A DNA stretch of 62,618 bases, taken from contig JASLQF010000058.1 of the NCBI GenBank assembly GCA_030744625.1, positions 1-62,618 on the forward strand, written 5' to 3'. Positions within the stretch are counted from its first letter, which is position 1; every line of letters starts with the position of its first letter. This document shows, in pieces, positions 17,700 to 27,725 of this stretch. A program made the translations under genes and the position numbers. The stretch is from Rhodospirillales bacterium (GTDB taxonomy: Bacteria; Pseudomonadota; Alphaproteobacteria; Rhodospirillales; JASLQF01). A model generated the notes under the pieces. That model saw only the letters and a program-made list of their open reading frames with translations. It searched no databases and was not told where the DNA came from.

Positions 17700-19553
17700 T
17701 CAGCTTTCGTCGGCGCCGTTTCCCCCATCCACCGGTGCTTTTGCCGCAGGCGTCTCGACGCCCCGTACGTCGGCGATGGTGGCGCCGGGGAACGTATCGA
17801 GGACCGCCTTGACCACGGGGTGCTTGGCGGCGGCGGCCTTGGCATGGGCCTTTCCCTCCGCTTCTCGTTCGCGCAATGTCTGCGCCCCCGCTTCCTGGGA
17901 CACCGTCACCACCCAACGCCGGTCGGTGATGGCGTTGAGGAAAGTACTGAGCTGGTTGGCGAGATCGGGCGGTGCGTGTTCGCCGGGCCGGAATTCGACC
18001 CTTTCCGGCTCGAACCGCACCAGATGCACGTTATTGATGAGGTTGGCGTGGAGGATGGCTTTCTTGCGCTCGGCCGCCAGGGTTACGACGTCGGCGAAGG
18101 ATTGCGGGTCGGGGGGGGGCGTCTCGTCCCCGGGTTGCGCCGCGAGGCGGGGCTCGGGCGGCGCTTCCGGGGCCATCTCCACGGCGGCCAGCGCCGCTTG
18201 TGGCGGCTCGCCGCCGCCGGTCGGGACATCGGCCGCGGCGGGGGGCGAGGGCGCCGTCGCCGTGCTCACGGCGGGCGGATTCTGGGCCGCCACGCCGGGT
18301 GCTGATTGGCTCAAGGCCTTGACGGCCTCGGCGGGGGTCGGCAGTTCGGCCGCGTAGGCCAGGCGCACGACAACCATCTCGGCGGCCAGCAGGGGCGCCG
18401 GCGCCGAGCGCACTTCGTCCAGGCCCTTGAGCAGCATCTGCCAGGCGCGGGTCAGCGTCGACATCGACAGTTTGGCGGCCATTTCCCGGCCGCGCACCCG
18501 CTCGGCCTCGGGCACACCCGGGGCGTCGGCGGCGTCCGCGACCACCTTGAGGCGCGTCAGCCAGTGGGTGAGTTCCAGCATGTCGGTGAGCATCACGGCG
18601 GGATCGGCGCCCGAGCAGTACTGCTCGGTCATGAGGTCGAGAGCGGCGGCGACGTCGCCGCGCATGAGCGCGTCGAACATGTCGAAGGTCACGGTGCGGT
18701 CGGCGAGGCCAAGCAAGCGGCGCACCGCCTCCTCGCCGATTTCGGGTTCGCCGGAATCGGTGATCGCCTGGTCCAGCAGACTAAGACCATCACGCACCGA
18801 GCCGTCGGCGGCCCGCGCGATCAGGTGGACCGCCGCCTCGGTGATGCCGGCGCCTTCCTCCTTGGCGACGGCGGCGAAGTGGCGGGCCAGGGTATCGATG
18901 TCGATGCGGCGCAAATCGAAGCGCTGGCAGCGGCTGAGGACGGTCACCGGAACCTTGCGGACCTCGGTGGTGGCGAAGATGAATTTGACGTGTTCGGGGG
19001 GCTCTTCCAGGGTCTTCAGGAGCGCGTTGAAGGCGTTCTTGGAGAGCATGTGCACTTCGTCGATGACGTACACCTTGTAGCGTGCCGAGGTGGGGCGGTA
19101 GCGCACGCCCTCGATGAGTTCGCGGATATCGTCGACGCCGGTGCGGCTGGCGGCGTCCATCTCCAGCACGTCCACGTGGCGATCCTCTGAAATGGCCCGG
19201 CAATGCTCGCATTCGCCACACGGCTCGGGCGTCGGTCCGCCCGTGCCGCCGGGGCCGATGCAGTTCAGCCCCCGCGCGATAATGCGCGCCGTCGTCGTCT
19301 TGCCGACGCCGCGCACGCCGGTGAGGATGAAGGCGTGGGCCAGCCTCCCCGAACGGATGGCGTTGGTCAGCGTCTGGACCATCGCTTCCTGGCCGATCAG
19401 CGCGGCGAAGGTGGTGGGCCGGTACTTGCGGGCGAGGACGCGGTAGTCGCCGCCCGGTGCGGCGCCGTCGGCGGGCGGGACGCCGTCATGGAGGCTGTCG
19501 GTCGTGCTCTCTTGCGGCTCGGTGGAAGGATCGGGGGCTTGGTCTTCGGTCAT
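17700..19553 (-). CDS. dnaX: DNA polymerase III subunits gamma/tau
   Basis: Protein of 617 residues, the clamp-loader ATPase of the replicative polymerase. The N-terminal 36 residues are a variable acidic extension. The AAA+ domain has Walker A GVRGVGKTT at 79-87, a zinc-binding cysteine cluster ending EPCGECEHC, the DEVHMLS Walker B and the sensor 1 region FIFATTEVRKVPVTVLSRCQ. The Pro/Ala-rich linker at about 410-480 and C-terminal domain fit tau. No A-rich slippery stretch for a programmed frameshift was seen. The SRP RNA gene lies directly upstream. Confidence 0.96.
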   Translation of the reverse strand: MTEDQAPDPSTEPQESTTDSLHDGVPPADGAAPGGDYRVLARKYRPTTFAALIGQEAMVQTLTNAIRSGRLAHAFILTGVRGVGKTTTARIIARGLNCIGPGGTGGPTPEPCGECEHCRAISEDRHVDVLEMDAASRTGVDDIRELIEGVRYRPTSARYKVYVIDEVHMLSKNAFNALLKTLEEPPEHVKFIFATTEVRKVPVTVLSRCQRFDLRRIDIDTLARHFAAVAKEEGAGITEAAVHLIARAADGSVRDGLSLLDQAITDSGEPEIGEEAVRRLLGLADRTVTFDMFDALMRGDVAAALDLMTEQYCSGADPAVMLTDMLELTHWLTRLKVVADAADAPGVPEAERVRGREMAAKLSMSTLTRAWQMLLKGLDEVRSAPAPLLAAEMVVVRLAYAAELPTPAEAVKALSQSAPGVAAQNPPAVSTATAPSPPAAADVPTGGGEPPQAALAAVEMAPEAPPEPRLAAQPGDETPPPDPQSFADVVTLAAERKKAILHANLINNVHLVRFEPERVEFRPGEHAPPDLANQLSTFLNAITDRRWVVTVSQEAGAQTLREREAEGKAHAKAAAAKHPVVKAVLDTFPGATIADVRGVETPAAKAPVDGGNGADES

Positions 19554-19617
19554 GGGGCACCCCGGTGGCGGTGTGCCGGGCGCCCGTCGGCGCTCCAGGC
19601 GATGGAGGTGAAAAACA

Positions 19618-19722
19618 AGGTGGGAGACTGAACGAACGACCCGGGCGATAACTCGTTACGGCTGCTTCCTTCCGGATCTGACCGGGTTGGCGAGACGCCC
19701 GTCCGCCGCCAGCCTCCCACCT
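19618..19722 (-). ncRNA. ffs: Small signal recognition particle RNA (4.5S type)
   Basis: On the minus strand the conserved SRP domain IV reads GGTCAGATCCGGAAGGAAGC, followed by AGCC, with the Ffh-binding internal loops. The 5' end GGTGGGAGGCTGG pairs with the 3' end CAGTCTCCCACC, closing a single long hairpin of about 105 nucleotides. A run of five T follows the 3' stem, fitting a terminator. Upstream is a TATAGT box at 19725-19730. The gene lies just upstream of dnaX, its common location. It forms the SRP with Ffh for membrane protein targeting. The exact ends are estimated. Confidence 0.93.
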
Positions 19723-19724
19723 GC

Positions 19725-19730
19725 ACTATA
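19725..19730 (-). promoter_or_regulatory. Likely -10 box of the SRP RNA gene
   Basis: TATAGT on the minus strand sits just before the 5' end of the SRP RNA, at a distance that would place the start at about 19718. The region 17 bases upstream (TTCCGA) is only a weak -35. Position and match to the RNA 5' end are the main support. Confidence 0.5.
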
Positions 19731-19765
19731 GCAAGGGGACGGCGTCTTCGGAAGGAACTCTTGAT

Positions 19766-20269
19766 TTACTGGACGTAGATGATGCCCATCGGGTTGCCGA
19801 AATCGAGCCACGGCAAGTCAATCAAGTTGTCGGCGAACTCGAAACGGCCGTCGCGAACCGTCACGAACACTACCTCCGCCGTCTGGCCGCCACCGACGCT
19901 CACCCGCGAGATGCAGGTCCGGTCGTCTCTATCGCCGCCCTCGTCGACCTTGGCGACGGCCACGGAACGGAAGAAATCGCTGGCCCCGAAGAAGTGATGC
20001 TTATCGTCGGCGTTGGTGATGCGGATGACGTAGGGCCGATCCTGCTTGAGGTCGATGATCATCGGGTTGAATTCGTTTTGGCGGATTCTGAGGGGTATGA
20101 CCTCGACCTTCGACCAGTCCGCCGCCTCGACGCGCTCGCGGGCATCGGCCACGCAGGTGGTTGCGAATAAGGAAAAGTTGCTCCCCGGATAGGAGCACGC
20201 TTGCAGGACGCCTGCCGTCAGGAAAAACGCCGCGGCCCGGGCGAAATTCGCCGCACGTCCAGCACTCAT
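19766..20269 (-). CDS. Putative lipoprotein with a cupredoxin-like fold
   Basis: Protein of 167 residues from the ATG at 20269. The first 22 residues form a signal peptide ending in LQAC, a plausible lipobox, so the protein would be a lipoprotein. The body has beta-rich segments including PLRIRQNEFNPMIIDLKQ, PYVIRITNADDKHHFFGASDFFRSV and a later TCISRVSVGGGQTAEVVF, reminiscent of single-domain cupredoxins. The HH pair could bind metal, but a full set of type 1 copper ligands is not obvious. An in-frame GTG further upstream exists. The function is unknown. Confidence 0.6.
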   Translation of the reverse strand: MSAGRAANFARAAAFFLTAGVLQACSYPGSNFSLFATTCVADARERVEAADWSKVEVIPLRIRQNEFNPMIIDLKQDRPYVIRITNADDKHHFFGASDFFRSVAVAKVDEGGDRDDRTCISRVSVGGGQTAEVVFVTVRDGRFEFADNLIDLPWLDFGNPMGIIYVQ

Positions 20270-20444
20270 ACCGATCCCTGCGTTCGCTATTATATTGCGC
20301 GCCACTCGTTGGCGGCGCGCAAAGTTTCACGAAAGGTAGCAAGCGCACCCGGCGCGGCCAAGGAAAAACTGTGTTGGCGGGCGCCGAAGGGGAACCGGGG
20401 CGAGCACCATTGCCTGCGCGCAAGGCCTGTGTCAGTTTCGCGCC

Positions 20445-21365
20445 ATGCCGAAGGGCCTTTCCTACACGGACACCGGGCTAGACCGCGCCGCGTTGCTGCG
20501 CCGCAAGGACGCATGGACCGCGAAGCGGCTGCGGGATCCGGATACGCGCATCTTGCCGGTTTGGCGCAACCGCAACCTGATCAGGCCTGGCGACACCCCC
20601 AAGGCCGCTTCCCTGAAGGGAAAAACGGCGCAAAAGTTCCTGCGGATCGCCTCCGACGTGGCCTTGCTCGGGGTCAACGGAAAAGTCGTCTACTTCGCCG
20701 CCGATGCCTCCGATTGCGAGCCCGAGGAGCTGAAATCCGTGTCCCGGCGCGCCGAGTTCATCGACCTGCGCCAGGTGGGCCCTGTCATGGAGCCCCGGGA
20801 AGCGGCGATACTGGCCTATGCCCGCGCCATGATGTACTGGCACCGCAACCACCGTTACTGCGGCGTCTGCGGCAGCCCCACCGAGAACCGGCAGGGCGGA
20901 CACGTGCGGGTGTGTACCGGCGCCGACTGCGAGCGGCCCCATTTTCCACGCACCGATCCCGCCGTCATCATGCTGGTGACGCGCTTAGGCAAGGGTGGCG
21001 AGGCCTGCCTGCTGGCCCGCCAGGCGGCGTGGCCCGAGGGCATGTATTCGACCCTTGCCGGCTTCGTCGAGCCTGGCGAGCGCCTGGAGGAGGCGGTGGT
21101 CCGGGAGGTCCTGGAGGAATCGGGCGTATCCGTTGCCGATGTGGAGTACCGGAACTCCCAGCCCTGGCCCTTCCCGGCGTCCTTGATGGTGGGGTTCCGG
21201 GCGAGCGCCACGAGCCGGCGCATCAAGTTCGACAAGGAGGAACTCGAGGACGCCCGCTGGTTCACCCGCGACGAGATTGGGAACTTCGAGAAACTGGGCT
21301 TTCGCCTGCCCCGGTCCGACTCCATCGCCCGCTGGCTGGTCGACACCTGGCTCGCCGAGGAGTGA
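20445..21365 (+). CDS. nudC: NAD(+) diphosphatase / NAD-RNA decapping hydrolase
   Basis: Protein of 306 residues of the NudC Nudix family, which cleaves NADH and removes NAD caps from RNA. The zinc ribbon is YCGVCGSPTE followed by VCTGADC, then PRTDPAVIMLV, and the Nudix box is GFVEPGERLEEAVVREVLEESG. The N-terminal domain is variable. Downstream genes pheA and kdsB run the other way; the same neighbourhood is common in rhizobia and relatives. Confidence 0.92.
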   Translation: MPKGLSYTDTGLDRAALLRRKDAWTAKRLRDPDTRILPVWRNRNLIRPGDTPKAASLKGKTAQKFLRIASDVALLGVNGKVVYFAADASDCEPEELKSVSRRAEFIDLRQVGPVMEPREAAILAYARAMMYWHRNHRYCGVCGSPTENRQGGHVRVCTGADCERPHFPRTDPAVIMLVTRLGKGGEACLLARQAAWPEGMYSTLAGFVEPGERLEEAVVREVLEESGVSVADVEYRNSQPWPFPASLMVGFRASATSRRIKFDKEELEDARWFTRDEIGNFEKLGFRLPRSDSIARWLVDTWLAEE

Positions 21366-21401
21366 CACCAAGAACCGTTGGCAGGAGGAGCGCGCCCGGG
21401 A

Positions 21402-22265
21402 TCAGCTCGCGCCGCCGCTTCCCTCCAACCGGTAGGGGTGGGCCGGATAGACGCCTAGGATGTTCACCTCGTGGGTGAAGAATTCCAGCTCATCGAGGGC
21501 CAGCTTCAAATTTCTATGCTCCGGGTGGCCCTCCACTTCGGCGTAGAACTGGGCGGCGTGAAAGCGTCCATCCTCCAGATAGCTTTCCAGCTTGGTCATA
21601 TTGACGCCGTTGGTGGCGAAGCCGCCGAGCGCCTTGTAGAGGGCGGCCGGCACGTTGCGCACGCGGAAGACGAAACTGGTGATGGAGCGGTCCACCTTGG
21701 GGTGGGGGATGATGGCGTCCCGCGCCATGATCAGAAAACGGGTGGTGTTGTGTTCGGCATCCTCGATGTTGGCCTTCAGGGACTCCAGGGAATAGGTCTC
21801 TCCGGCCAGCGCCGAGCCGATGGCGCCCTGGGTCTTGTCGCTGCCAGCGGCGATCTTGGCGGCGGCTCCGGCGGTATCGGCGTGGACCACCGGCTCGAGC
21901 CCGTGTTCGCCGATGAACTCGCGGCATTGGTTGATGGCATGCACGTGGCTGTGCACGTGGGTGAGGTCGGCGAGCTTGGTGCCGGGCAGGCCGAGCAGGT
22001 GATGGTCCACCCGCTGAAAGTGCTCGGCGATGATGTGCAGGCCCGAATCGGGGAGCAGGTGGTGGATGTCGGCTACCCGCCCGGCCACCGAGTTCTCGAT
22101 GGGGATCATGGCAAGCGCCGCGGCGCCGTCCCGCGCCGCGGCGAAGGCATCCTCGAAGGAGCGGCAGGCGAGGGTCGCCATCTCCGGGCGCGCGGTGCGA
22201 CACGCGAGGTCGGAATAGGCGCCGGGGGCACCCTGAAAGGCGATGGTCTTTGCCGGATCGGACAT
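21402..22265 (-). CDS. pheA: Prephenate dehydratase
   Basis: Protein of 287 residues converting prephenate to phenylpyruvate for phenylalanine synthesis. It is monofunctional, with no chorismate mutase domain. The catalytic domain begins IAFQGAPGAYSDLAC and carries the key TRF motif in HNTTRFLIM. A C-terminal ACT domain (SFVFRVRNVPAALYKALGGF, then KLESYLEDGRFHAAQFYAEV) suggests feedback inhibition by phenylalanine. It lies 17 bases downstream of kdsB, in the same operon. Confidence 0.95.
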   Translation of the reverse strand: MSDPAKTIAFQGAPGAYSDLACRTARPEMATLACRSFEDAFAAARDGAAALAMIPIENSVAGRVADIHHLLPDSGLHIIAEHFQRVDHHLLGLPGTKLADLTHVHSHVHAINQCREFIGEHGLEPVVHADTAGAAAKIAAGSDKTQGAIGSALAGETYSLESLKANIEDAEHNTTRFLIMARDAIIPHPKVDRSITSFVFRVRNVPAALYKALGGFATNGVNMTKLESYLEDGRFHAAQFYAEVEGHPEHRNLKLALDELEFFTHEVNILGVYPAHPYRLEGSGGAS

Positions 22266-22282
22266 GGGTCGGTCTCGGCTGT

Positions 22283-23035
22283 CTATTCTTTTCCGGGATC
22301 GGCGAGCAGTCGGCGGGCGCGTTCGAGGTCGGCGGGAGTATCGACACCGAGCGGAACCGTGTCAACGAGGGCGGCGTCGATGCGCATGCCGTTCTCCAGG
22401 GCGCGCAACTGCTCCAGCCTTTCGCGCTTCTCCAGTGCCCCGGGGGGAAGCTCGACAAAGCGGGCGAGGGCGGCGCGGCGGAAGGCGTAGATGCCGATGT
22501 GGTGGTAAAGCGGTCCGTCGCCGGACGGCACCGGGGCGCGGCTGAAATAGAGGGCGCGCCCGATCGAGGCGCCCGCCGCCAACGAAACCACCGCCTTGAC
22601 CACGTTGGGGTCGTCGCGTTCCTCGGGCTGGGCGGCGGCGGCGAGGGTGCCGATGTCCACGGCTTCGTCGGCAAGCGGTGCCAGCACGGCGCCGACGGCT
22701 TCGGGAGCGATGGCCGGCAGGTCGCCCTGCAGGTTGATGACGGCGTCGAAGCGCCCCTCTTCGTCGATCACCTCGACGGCCTCGAACACGCGGTCCGAGC
22801 CGGATACGTGGTCGGGCCGGGTCAGGACGGCGCGCCCGCCGGCCGCCTCTACGGCGTCGGCGATCTCGGCCTCGGCACAGGCCACCACCACGGGCCCCAA
22901 GTCGGCTTCGGCGGCGCGCCGCCAGACGTGCACGATCATCGGCGCGCCGCGGATGTCGGCGAGGGGCTTGCCGGGCAGGCGGCGCGCCGTCATGCGGGCC
23001 GGGATGACGACAACTGGATTTTGCGGCTGGCTCAT
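22283..23035 (-). CDS. kdsB: CMP-KDO synthetase
   Basis: Protein of 250 residues that activates 3-deoxy-manno-octulosonate with CTP for lipopolysaccharide core synthesis. The nucleotide-binding N-terminus is [20 protein letters not shown], and NLQGDLPAI and YHHIGIYAFRRAALARFV are family motifs. Its presence indicates a Gram-negative envelope with LPS. It heads the kdsB-pheA pair and is divergent from the cytochrome c gene. Confidence 0.95.
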   Translation of the reverse strand: MSQPQNPVVVIPARMTARRLPGKPLADIRGAPMIVHVWRRAAEADLGPVVVACAEAEIADAVEAAGGRAVLTRPDHVSGSDRVFEAVEVIDEEGRFDAVINLQGDLPAIAPEAVGAVLAPLADEAVDIGTLAAAAQPEERDDPNVVKAVVSLAAGASIGRALYFSRAPVPSGDGPLYHHIGIYAFRRAALARFVELPPGALEKRERLEQLRALENGMRIDAALVDTVPLGVDTPADLERARRLLADPGKE

Positions 23036-23227
23036 GGTCGGCGCCCCACCGGGAGGACGCTCCCGCGGGCCTGTATTGGTTGACGCGGAGGAACCATATA
23101 CCGCCGCGCGGGCCCGTGAAACCGGCTTGTGGCAATGGGACGATAGAAGGGGATGATTGAACGGACCATGGGCTTGGAGCTACATTCCCTGTCGTTACCG
23201 CTGGGTCCAATTCTGGAAGGGTACTTC

Positions 23228-23758
23228 ATGCGTTTCTCGCTCCTCGAAAAAGCTGGCGGCGCCATCCTGGTGACGGTGTGGTTGCTGTATGGCACCATCG
23301 CCGTCGGCAACCTGTTGCTCCCCGTCGAGGAGCCGGCGGTGGCCACGACAATGGCCAAGGCGCCGTCCAAGCAGGCGGCCAAGACGGATGTGGCGCCGGC
23401 CACCCAGGACTTGACGATGTTGTTGGCGGCGGCCAGCCCGGAGAGCGGCGCAAAGGCCTTCAAGAAGTGCAAGGCCTGCCACACCACCCATTCGGGTGGC
23501 GCCCACAAGGTCGGCCCCAACTTGTGGGAGGTGGTGGGGCGTTCCAAGGCCGGCGCCCAGGGCTTCGCCTATTCCTCCGCCCTCGACAAGTTTGGCGGCA
23601 CCTGGGGCTACGAGGACCTCGACGCCTACCTTACCAAGCCGAAGGAGTACGTGCCGGGCACCAAGATGAGCTTCGCCGGGCTAAAAAAGGCGCCGGAACG
23701 TGCCGCCGTGATCGCCTATCTGCGCTCCCTCAGCGAGTCGCCCAAGCCCCTTCCATGA
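23228..23758 (+). CDS. Membrane-anchored class I cytochrome c
   Basis: Protein of 176 residues resembling CycM/c552-type cytochromes that pass electrons to terminal oxidases. An uncleaved N-terminal anchor (residues about 10-32) is followed by an Ala/Lys/Pro-rich linker and one cytochrome domain with the heme site CKACH and the axial methionine in PGTKMSFAGLK. The ATG at 23228 is preferred, with GGAAGGG upstream; the frame opens 25 codons earlier without support. Its stop overlaps the next ATG in ATGA. Confidence 0.88.
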   Translation: MRFSLLEKAGGAILVTVWLLYGTIAVGNLLLPVEEPAVATTMAKAPSKQAAKTDVAPATQDLTMLLAAASPESGAKAFKKCKACHTTHSGGAHKVGPNLWEVVGRSKAGAQGFAYSSALDKFGGTWGYEDLDAYLTKPKEYVPGTKMSFAGLKKAPERAAVIAYLRSLSESPKPLP

Positions 23759-24582
23759 GTGGCGCGGGGACAGCCGCCGCACCCGAAGACGCCTGCCCGG
23801 TCGCGTTCGTGGAGCTGGCCGGGCGGCTGGCCGACGCGGTGCGCCCCATCGTCCTTAAACTCTTTCGCGGCGTCGTCACCGTCGAGACCAAGGCCGACCG
23901 CTCACCGGTCACCGCCGCCGACCGCGAGGCCGAGACGGCCATGCGCGCCATGATCGCCGACGCCTACCCGGACCACGGCATCCTTGGCGAGGAGCACGGA
24001 AACGAACGCCTGGAGGCGGAATACGTCTGGGTGCTCGACCCCATCGACGGCACCAACGCCTTCGTCACCGGAAAGCCGCTGTTCGGGACCCTGATCGCGC
24101 TGACGCATCGGGGGCGGCCCGTTCTCGGCGTCATCGACATGCCGGCGCTCGGCGAGCGCTGGGTGGGGGCGCGGGGCCGGGCTACCCTGTTCGACGGCGC
24201 CCCGGCGAAGACCCGCCCCTGCGCCGAGGTGGCGGCGGCGTGGCTGTCGGCGACCTCGCCCGGGATGTTCGCCGACGCCGAGGCGGCGGCCTTCGAGCGC
24301 CTCTCCTCCGGTGTCCGGCGCACCGTCTACGGCGGCGATTGCTACAACTACGGCCTGCTGGCCAGCGGCCACCTGGACCTGGTCGCCGAGGCCGGGCTCA
24401 AGCCCTACGATTTATGCTCCCTGGCGCCGGTGATCGAAGGCGCCGGCGGCATCATCAGCGATTGGCGGGGGCAGCCGCTCACCATCGATTCGGACGGTCG
24501 GGTGCTGGCGGCGGGCGATGGGCGCGCCCACGCCGAGGCGCTCGCCGTCCTGGCCGGCGGCGGCGCCGTCACAAGCCGGTGA
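23755..24582 (+). CDS. hisN: Histidinol-phosphatase / inositol monophosphatase family
   Basis: Protein of 275 residues of the metal-dependent phosphatase family. Motifs are LGEEHGNE, WVLDPIDGTNAFVTGKP and GLKPYDLCSLAPVIEGAGG. In alphaproteobacteria the closest family members are mostly histidinol-phosphatases (HisN), but inositol-1-phosphatase or another sugar phosphatase cannot be excluded from sequence alone. It overlaps the cytochrome c gene by four bases (ATGA). Confidence 0.8.
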   Translation: MSGAGTAAAPEDACPVAFVELAGRLADAVRPIVLKLFRGVVTVETKADRSPVTAADREAETAMRAMIADAYPDHGILGEEHGNERLEAEYVWVLDPIDGTNAFVTGKPLFGTLIALTHRGRPVLGVIDMPALGERWVGARGRATLFDGAPAKTRPCAEVAAAWLSATSPGMFADAEAAAFERLSSGVRRTVYGGDCYNYGLLASGHLDLVAEAGLKPYDLCSLAPVIEGAGGIISDWRGQPLTIDSDGRVLAAGDGRAHAEALAVLAGGGAVTSR

Positions 24583-24634
24583 GAACGTACACGGTCCTTG
24601 ATCCGGGGCGGCCTGGTCCGCCAATATCCCACTC

Positions 24635-26572
24635 ATGCGCGAACTGATCACACCGGCCGGGCTGAGGGGAGCGAAGGCGGCGCTGGCGCTGACGTTTGTC
24701 CTGAGCGCGGTGGTGGCGCCGCCCGCTGCCGGTGCCGAGGCGGTCAAGCCGCGCCACGCCATCGCCATGCACGGCACGCCCAAGTATGGCCCCGATTTCA
24801 AGCACTTCGATTACGTCAACCCGGAGGCGCCCAAGGGTGGCGAGGTGCGCTACGCCGCCATCGGCACCTTTGACAACCTCAACCCCTTCATCCTCAAAGG
24901 GCACCCCGTGGCGAGTGCCGGGGCGTTGTTCGAAGCCCTCACCACCCGTGCCCAGGACGAGGCCTTCACCCGCTACGGGCTGTTGGCCGAATCCATCGAG
25001 ATGCCGGACGACCGCTCCTGGGTGGCGTTTACGCTACGCAAGGAGGCGCGCTGGCACGACGGCAGGCCGGTGACGCCGGAGGATGTGATCTTCAGCCTGG
25101 ACGTGCTCAAGAACAAGGGCCACCCGCGCTTCCGCTTCTACTACGCCAACGTGGCCAAGGCCGAGAAGGTGGGTCCGCGCAAGGTGCGCTTCACTTTTTC
25201 CGGCCCCGAGGATACGCCGGGACCGCGGACCGCCGCCGCCGGGTCCGGTTGCGAGTTTACCCTGGGCAGTTCCATCAACCGGGAGCTTCCCCTGATCGTC
25301 GGCGAGATGGCGATCCTGCCCAGGCACTATTGGCAGGGTAAGGATTTCACCAAAACCACCCTCGACCCCGGGATCCTCGGCAGCGGCCCGTATAGGATCA
25401 AATCGTTCGAGCCGGGGCGCACCATCGTCTACGAGCGCGACAGGAATTACTGGGGGGCCGATCTGCCGGTCAACCGGGGGTCCAACAATTTCGACATCAT
25501 CCGCTACGACTACTACCGGGATTCGACGGTGGCACTAGAGGCCTTCAAGGCCGGCGCCTACGACTTTCGGATGGAAAACACGTCCAAGTCGTGGGCCACG
25601 GCCTACGATTCGCCGGCCGTCAAGGCGGGCCTCATCAAGAAGGAGGAAATCCGTCACGAACTGGGCACCGGCATGCAGGCCTTCGTCTTCAACACGCGCC
25701 AGCCGATCTTCCGGGACCGCCGGGTGCGCCAAGCCCTGGCCTACGCCTTCGACTTCGAATGGACCAACAAGAACCTGTTCTACGGGCAGTATGCGCGCAC
25801 GGCGAGCTACTTCTCGAATACCGAGCTGGCCTCGCGCGGCAAGCCGGGGCCGGAGGAGCTGAAGATATTGGAGTGTTTCCGCGGGCGCATCCCCGACGAG
25901 GTGTTCTCCCGCCAATACAAGGTGCCGGCCAGCGACGGCAGCGGCAACATCCGGCGCAACCTGCGGGCCGCCCTCCGGCTGCTCGGGCAGGCCGGCTGGG
26001 GGATCAAGGAGGGCAAGCTGGTCGACGAAAAGACCGGCCAGCGCCTGAGCTTCGAGATCCTCCTGAACCAGCCCATCTGGGAGCGCATCGCGCTCCCCTT
26101 CAAGCGCAACCTGGCGAAGCTCGGCGTGGAGGCGAAAATCCGCACCGTCGACACCGCCCAGTACCAGAAGCGCACCGAGAAATTCGATTTCGACATGATC
26201 GTTGGCGGCTGGGGCCAATCCCTGTCGCCGGGCAACGAGCAACGCGACTTTTGGAGTTCCGAGGCCGCCGACCGGGAAGGCGGACGCAACACCGTCGGCA
26301 TCAAGGACCCGGTCATCGACACCCTCATTGACCTCCTCATCGCCGCCCCCGACCGCGAAAGCCTGATCGCACGCACCCGGGCGCTGGACCGGGTGCTCCT
26401 ATGGGGCCACTACGTCATTCCCCACTGGCACATCCGCGCCTTCCGCGTCGCCGCGTGGGACAAGTTCGGACGGCCTGAGGTGACGCCCAAGTACGGCCTC
26501 GGCCTCGGCACCTGGTGGGTGGACGCCGCCAAGGCGGCCTCCCTCGAAGCACGCAAGAAGAGGCTCAGGTGA
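24635..26572 (+). CDS. yejA: Peptide ABC transporter, periplasmic binding protein
   Basis: Protein of 645 residues of the dipeptide/oligopeptide-binding family (SBP family 5), closest to YejA. An N-terminal signal peptide of about 33 residues ends near AAGAEAV. Family-typical stretches are [33 protein letters not shown] and [20 protein letters not shown]. It heads yejA-B-E-F, a complete importer. Relatives take up peptides, including microcin C in enterobacteria; the natural substrate here is inferred only. Confidence 0.9.
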   Translation: MRELITPAGLRGAKAALALTFVLSAVVAPPAAGAEAVKPRHAIAMHGTPKYGPDFKHFDYVNPEAPKGGEVRYAAIGTFDNLNPFILKGHPVASAGALFEALTTRAQDEAFTRYGLLAESIEMPDDRSWVAFTLRKEARWHDGRPVTPEDVIFSLDVLKNKGHPRFRFYYANVAKAEKVGPRKVRFTFSGPEDTPGPRTAAAGSGCEFTLGSSINRELPLIVGEMAILPRHYWQGKDFTKTTLDPGILGSGPYRIKSFEPGRTIVYERDRNYWGADLPVNRGSNNFDIIRYDYYRDSTVALEAFKAGAYDFRMENTSKSWATAYDSPAVKAGLIKKEEIRHELGTGMQAFVFNTRQPIFRDRRVRQALAYAFDFEWTNKNLFYGQYARTASYFSNTELASRGKPGPEELKILECFRGRIPDEVFSRQYKVPASDGSGNIRRNLRAALRLLGQAGWGIKEGKLVDEKTGQRLSFEILLNQPIWERIALPFKRNLAKLGVEAKIRTVDTAQYQKRTEKFDFDMIVGGWGQSLSPGNEQRDFWSSEAADREGGRNTVGIKDPVIDTLIDLLIAAPDRESLIARTRALDRVLLWGHYVIPHWHIRAFRVAAWDKFGRPEVTPKYGLGLGTWWVDAAKAASLEARKKRLR

Positions 26573-26600
26573 AGGCGGGGACCGTCCCCGGAGGGCGCCC

Positions 26601-27722
26601 ATGACCGCCTACATCATCCGCCGCCTGTTGCTCATCATCCCGACCCTGTTCGGGATCATGGTCATCAATTTCTTCATCGTGCAGGCCGCCCCCGGCGGCC
26701 CCGTCGAGCAGATGATCGCCGTCATCAAGGGAACCGCGGTGTCGGCCACGGCGCGGGTCAGCGGGACGGCGACGGGGGACGTGTCGTCGCAGAGCGGCGA
26801 ACGCGGCGCGCCGGGAAGCGCCGCCGACGCCGTTACCAGCAAGTACCGCGGCGCCCGTGGCCTCGACCCCGATCTCATCAGGGAGATCGAGAAGCTCTAC
26901 GGCTTCGACAAGCCGGCCCATGAGCGCTTCATCCACATGATGAAGAGCTACGTGGTGTTCGATTTCGGCGACAGCTTCTTCCGCGACCGCAAGGTGGTCG
27001 ACCTGGTGATCGAGAAGATGCCGGTCTCCATCTCGCTCGGCCTGTGGACGACGCTCCTGGTCTATCTGATCTCCATCCCGCTCGGTGTCGCCAAGGCGGT
27101 GCGCGACGGCACCGCCTTCGACGTGTGGACCAGCGCGCTGGTCATCGTCGGCTACGCCATCCCGGGATTTCTGTTCGCCATCCTGCTGGTGGTGCTGTTC
27201 GCCGGCGGCAGCTATTTCGACTGGTTCCCCCTGCGCGGCCTGACCTCGCCCAACTGGGTCGATTTGAGCTGGCCGGCGAGGATCGCCGATTACTTCTGGC
27301 ACATCACGCTGCCCGTACTGGCCCTGGTCATCGGCGGTTTCGCCGGGCTCACCATGCTGACCAAGAACTCGTTCCTCGATCAGATCAACATGCAGTACGT
27401 GACCACGGCGCGCGCCAAGGGGTTGAGCGAGAACCGGGTGCTTTACGGCCACGTCTTCCGCAACGCCATGCTCATCGTCATCGCCGGTTTCCCCGGCGCC
27501 TTCATTTCCATCCTGTTTACCGGCGCCCTGCTGGTCGAGATCATCTTCTCCCTCGACGGGCTCGGGCTCCTGGGCTTCGAGGCGGCCCTCAACCGGGATT
27601 ACCCGGTGATGTTCGGCACCTTGTTCTTCTTCACCCTGCTTGGGCTTTTCATGCAGCTCATCGGCGACTTGGCGTATCACGTGATCGATCCGCGCATCGA
27701 TTTCGAGGCGCGGGAGGTCTGA
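26601..27722 (+). CDS. yejB: Peptide ABC transporter permease, YejB type
   Basis: Protein of 373 residues with six predicted membrane helices, the first at residues 8-30. A soluble insert between helices 1 and 2 (about 45-110) is typical of YejB. The EAA-type coupling loop lies near [20 protein letters not shown]. It starts 28 bases after yejA and ends four bases before yejE. Confidence 0.92.
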   Translation: MTAYIIRRLLLIIPTLFGIMVINFFIVQAAPGGPVEQMIAVIKGTAVSATARVSGTATGDVSSQSGERGAPGSAADAVTSKYRGARGLDPDLIREIEKLYGFDKPAHERFIHMMKSYVVFDFGDSFFRDRKVVDLVIEKMPVSISLGLWTTLLVYLISIPLGVAKAVRDGTAFDVWTSALVIVGYAIPGFLFAILLVVLFAGGSYFDWFPLRGLTSPNWVDLSWPARIADYFWHITLPVLALVIGGFAGLTMLTKNSFLDQINMQYVTTARAKGLSENRVLYGHVFRNAMLIVIAGFPGAFISILFTGALLVEIIFSLDGLGLLGFEAALNRDYPVMFGTLFFFTLLGLFMQLIGDLAYHVIDPRIDFEAREV

Positions 27723-27725
27723 GCC

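Noticed and set aside
17700-19553. Programmed frameshift in dnaX to give gamma
   Set aside because: No A6G-type slippery run with a following stem was seen in the frame.
23041-23153. TTGACG ... TATACC as a promoter between kdsB and cytochrome c
   Set aside because: The spacing between the two boxes is only about 11-13 bases, too short for a normal promoter.
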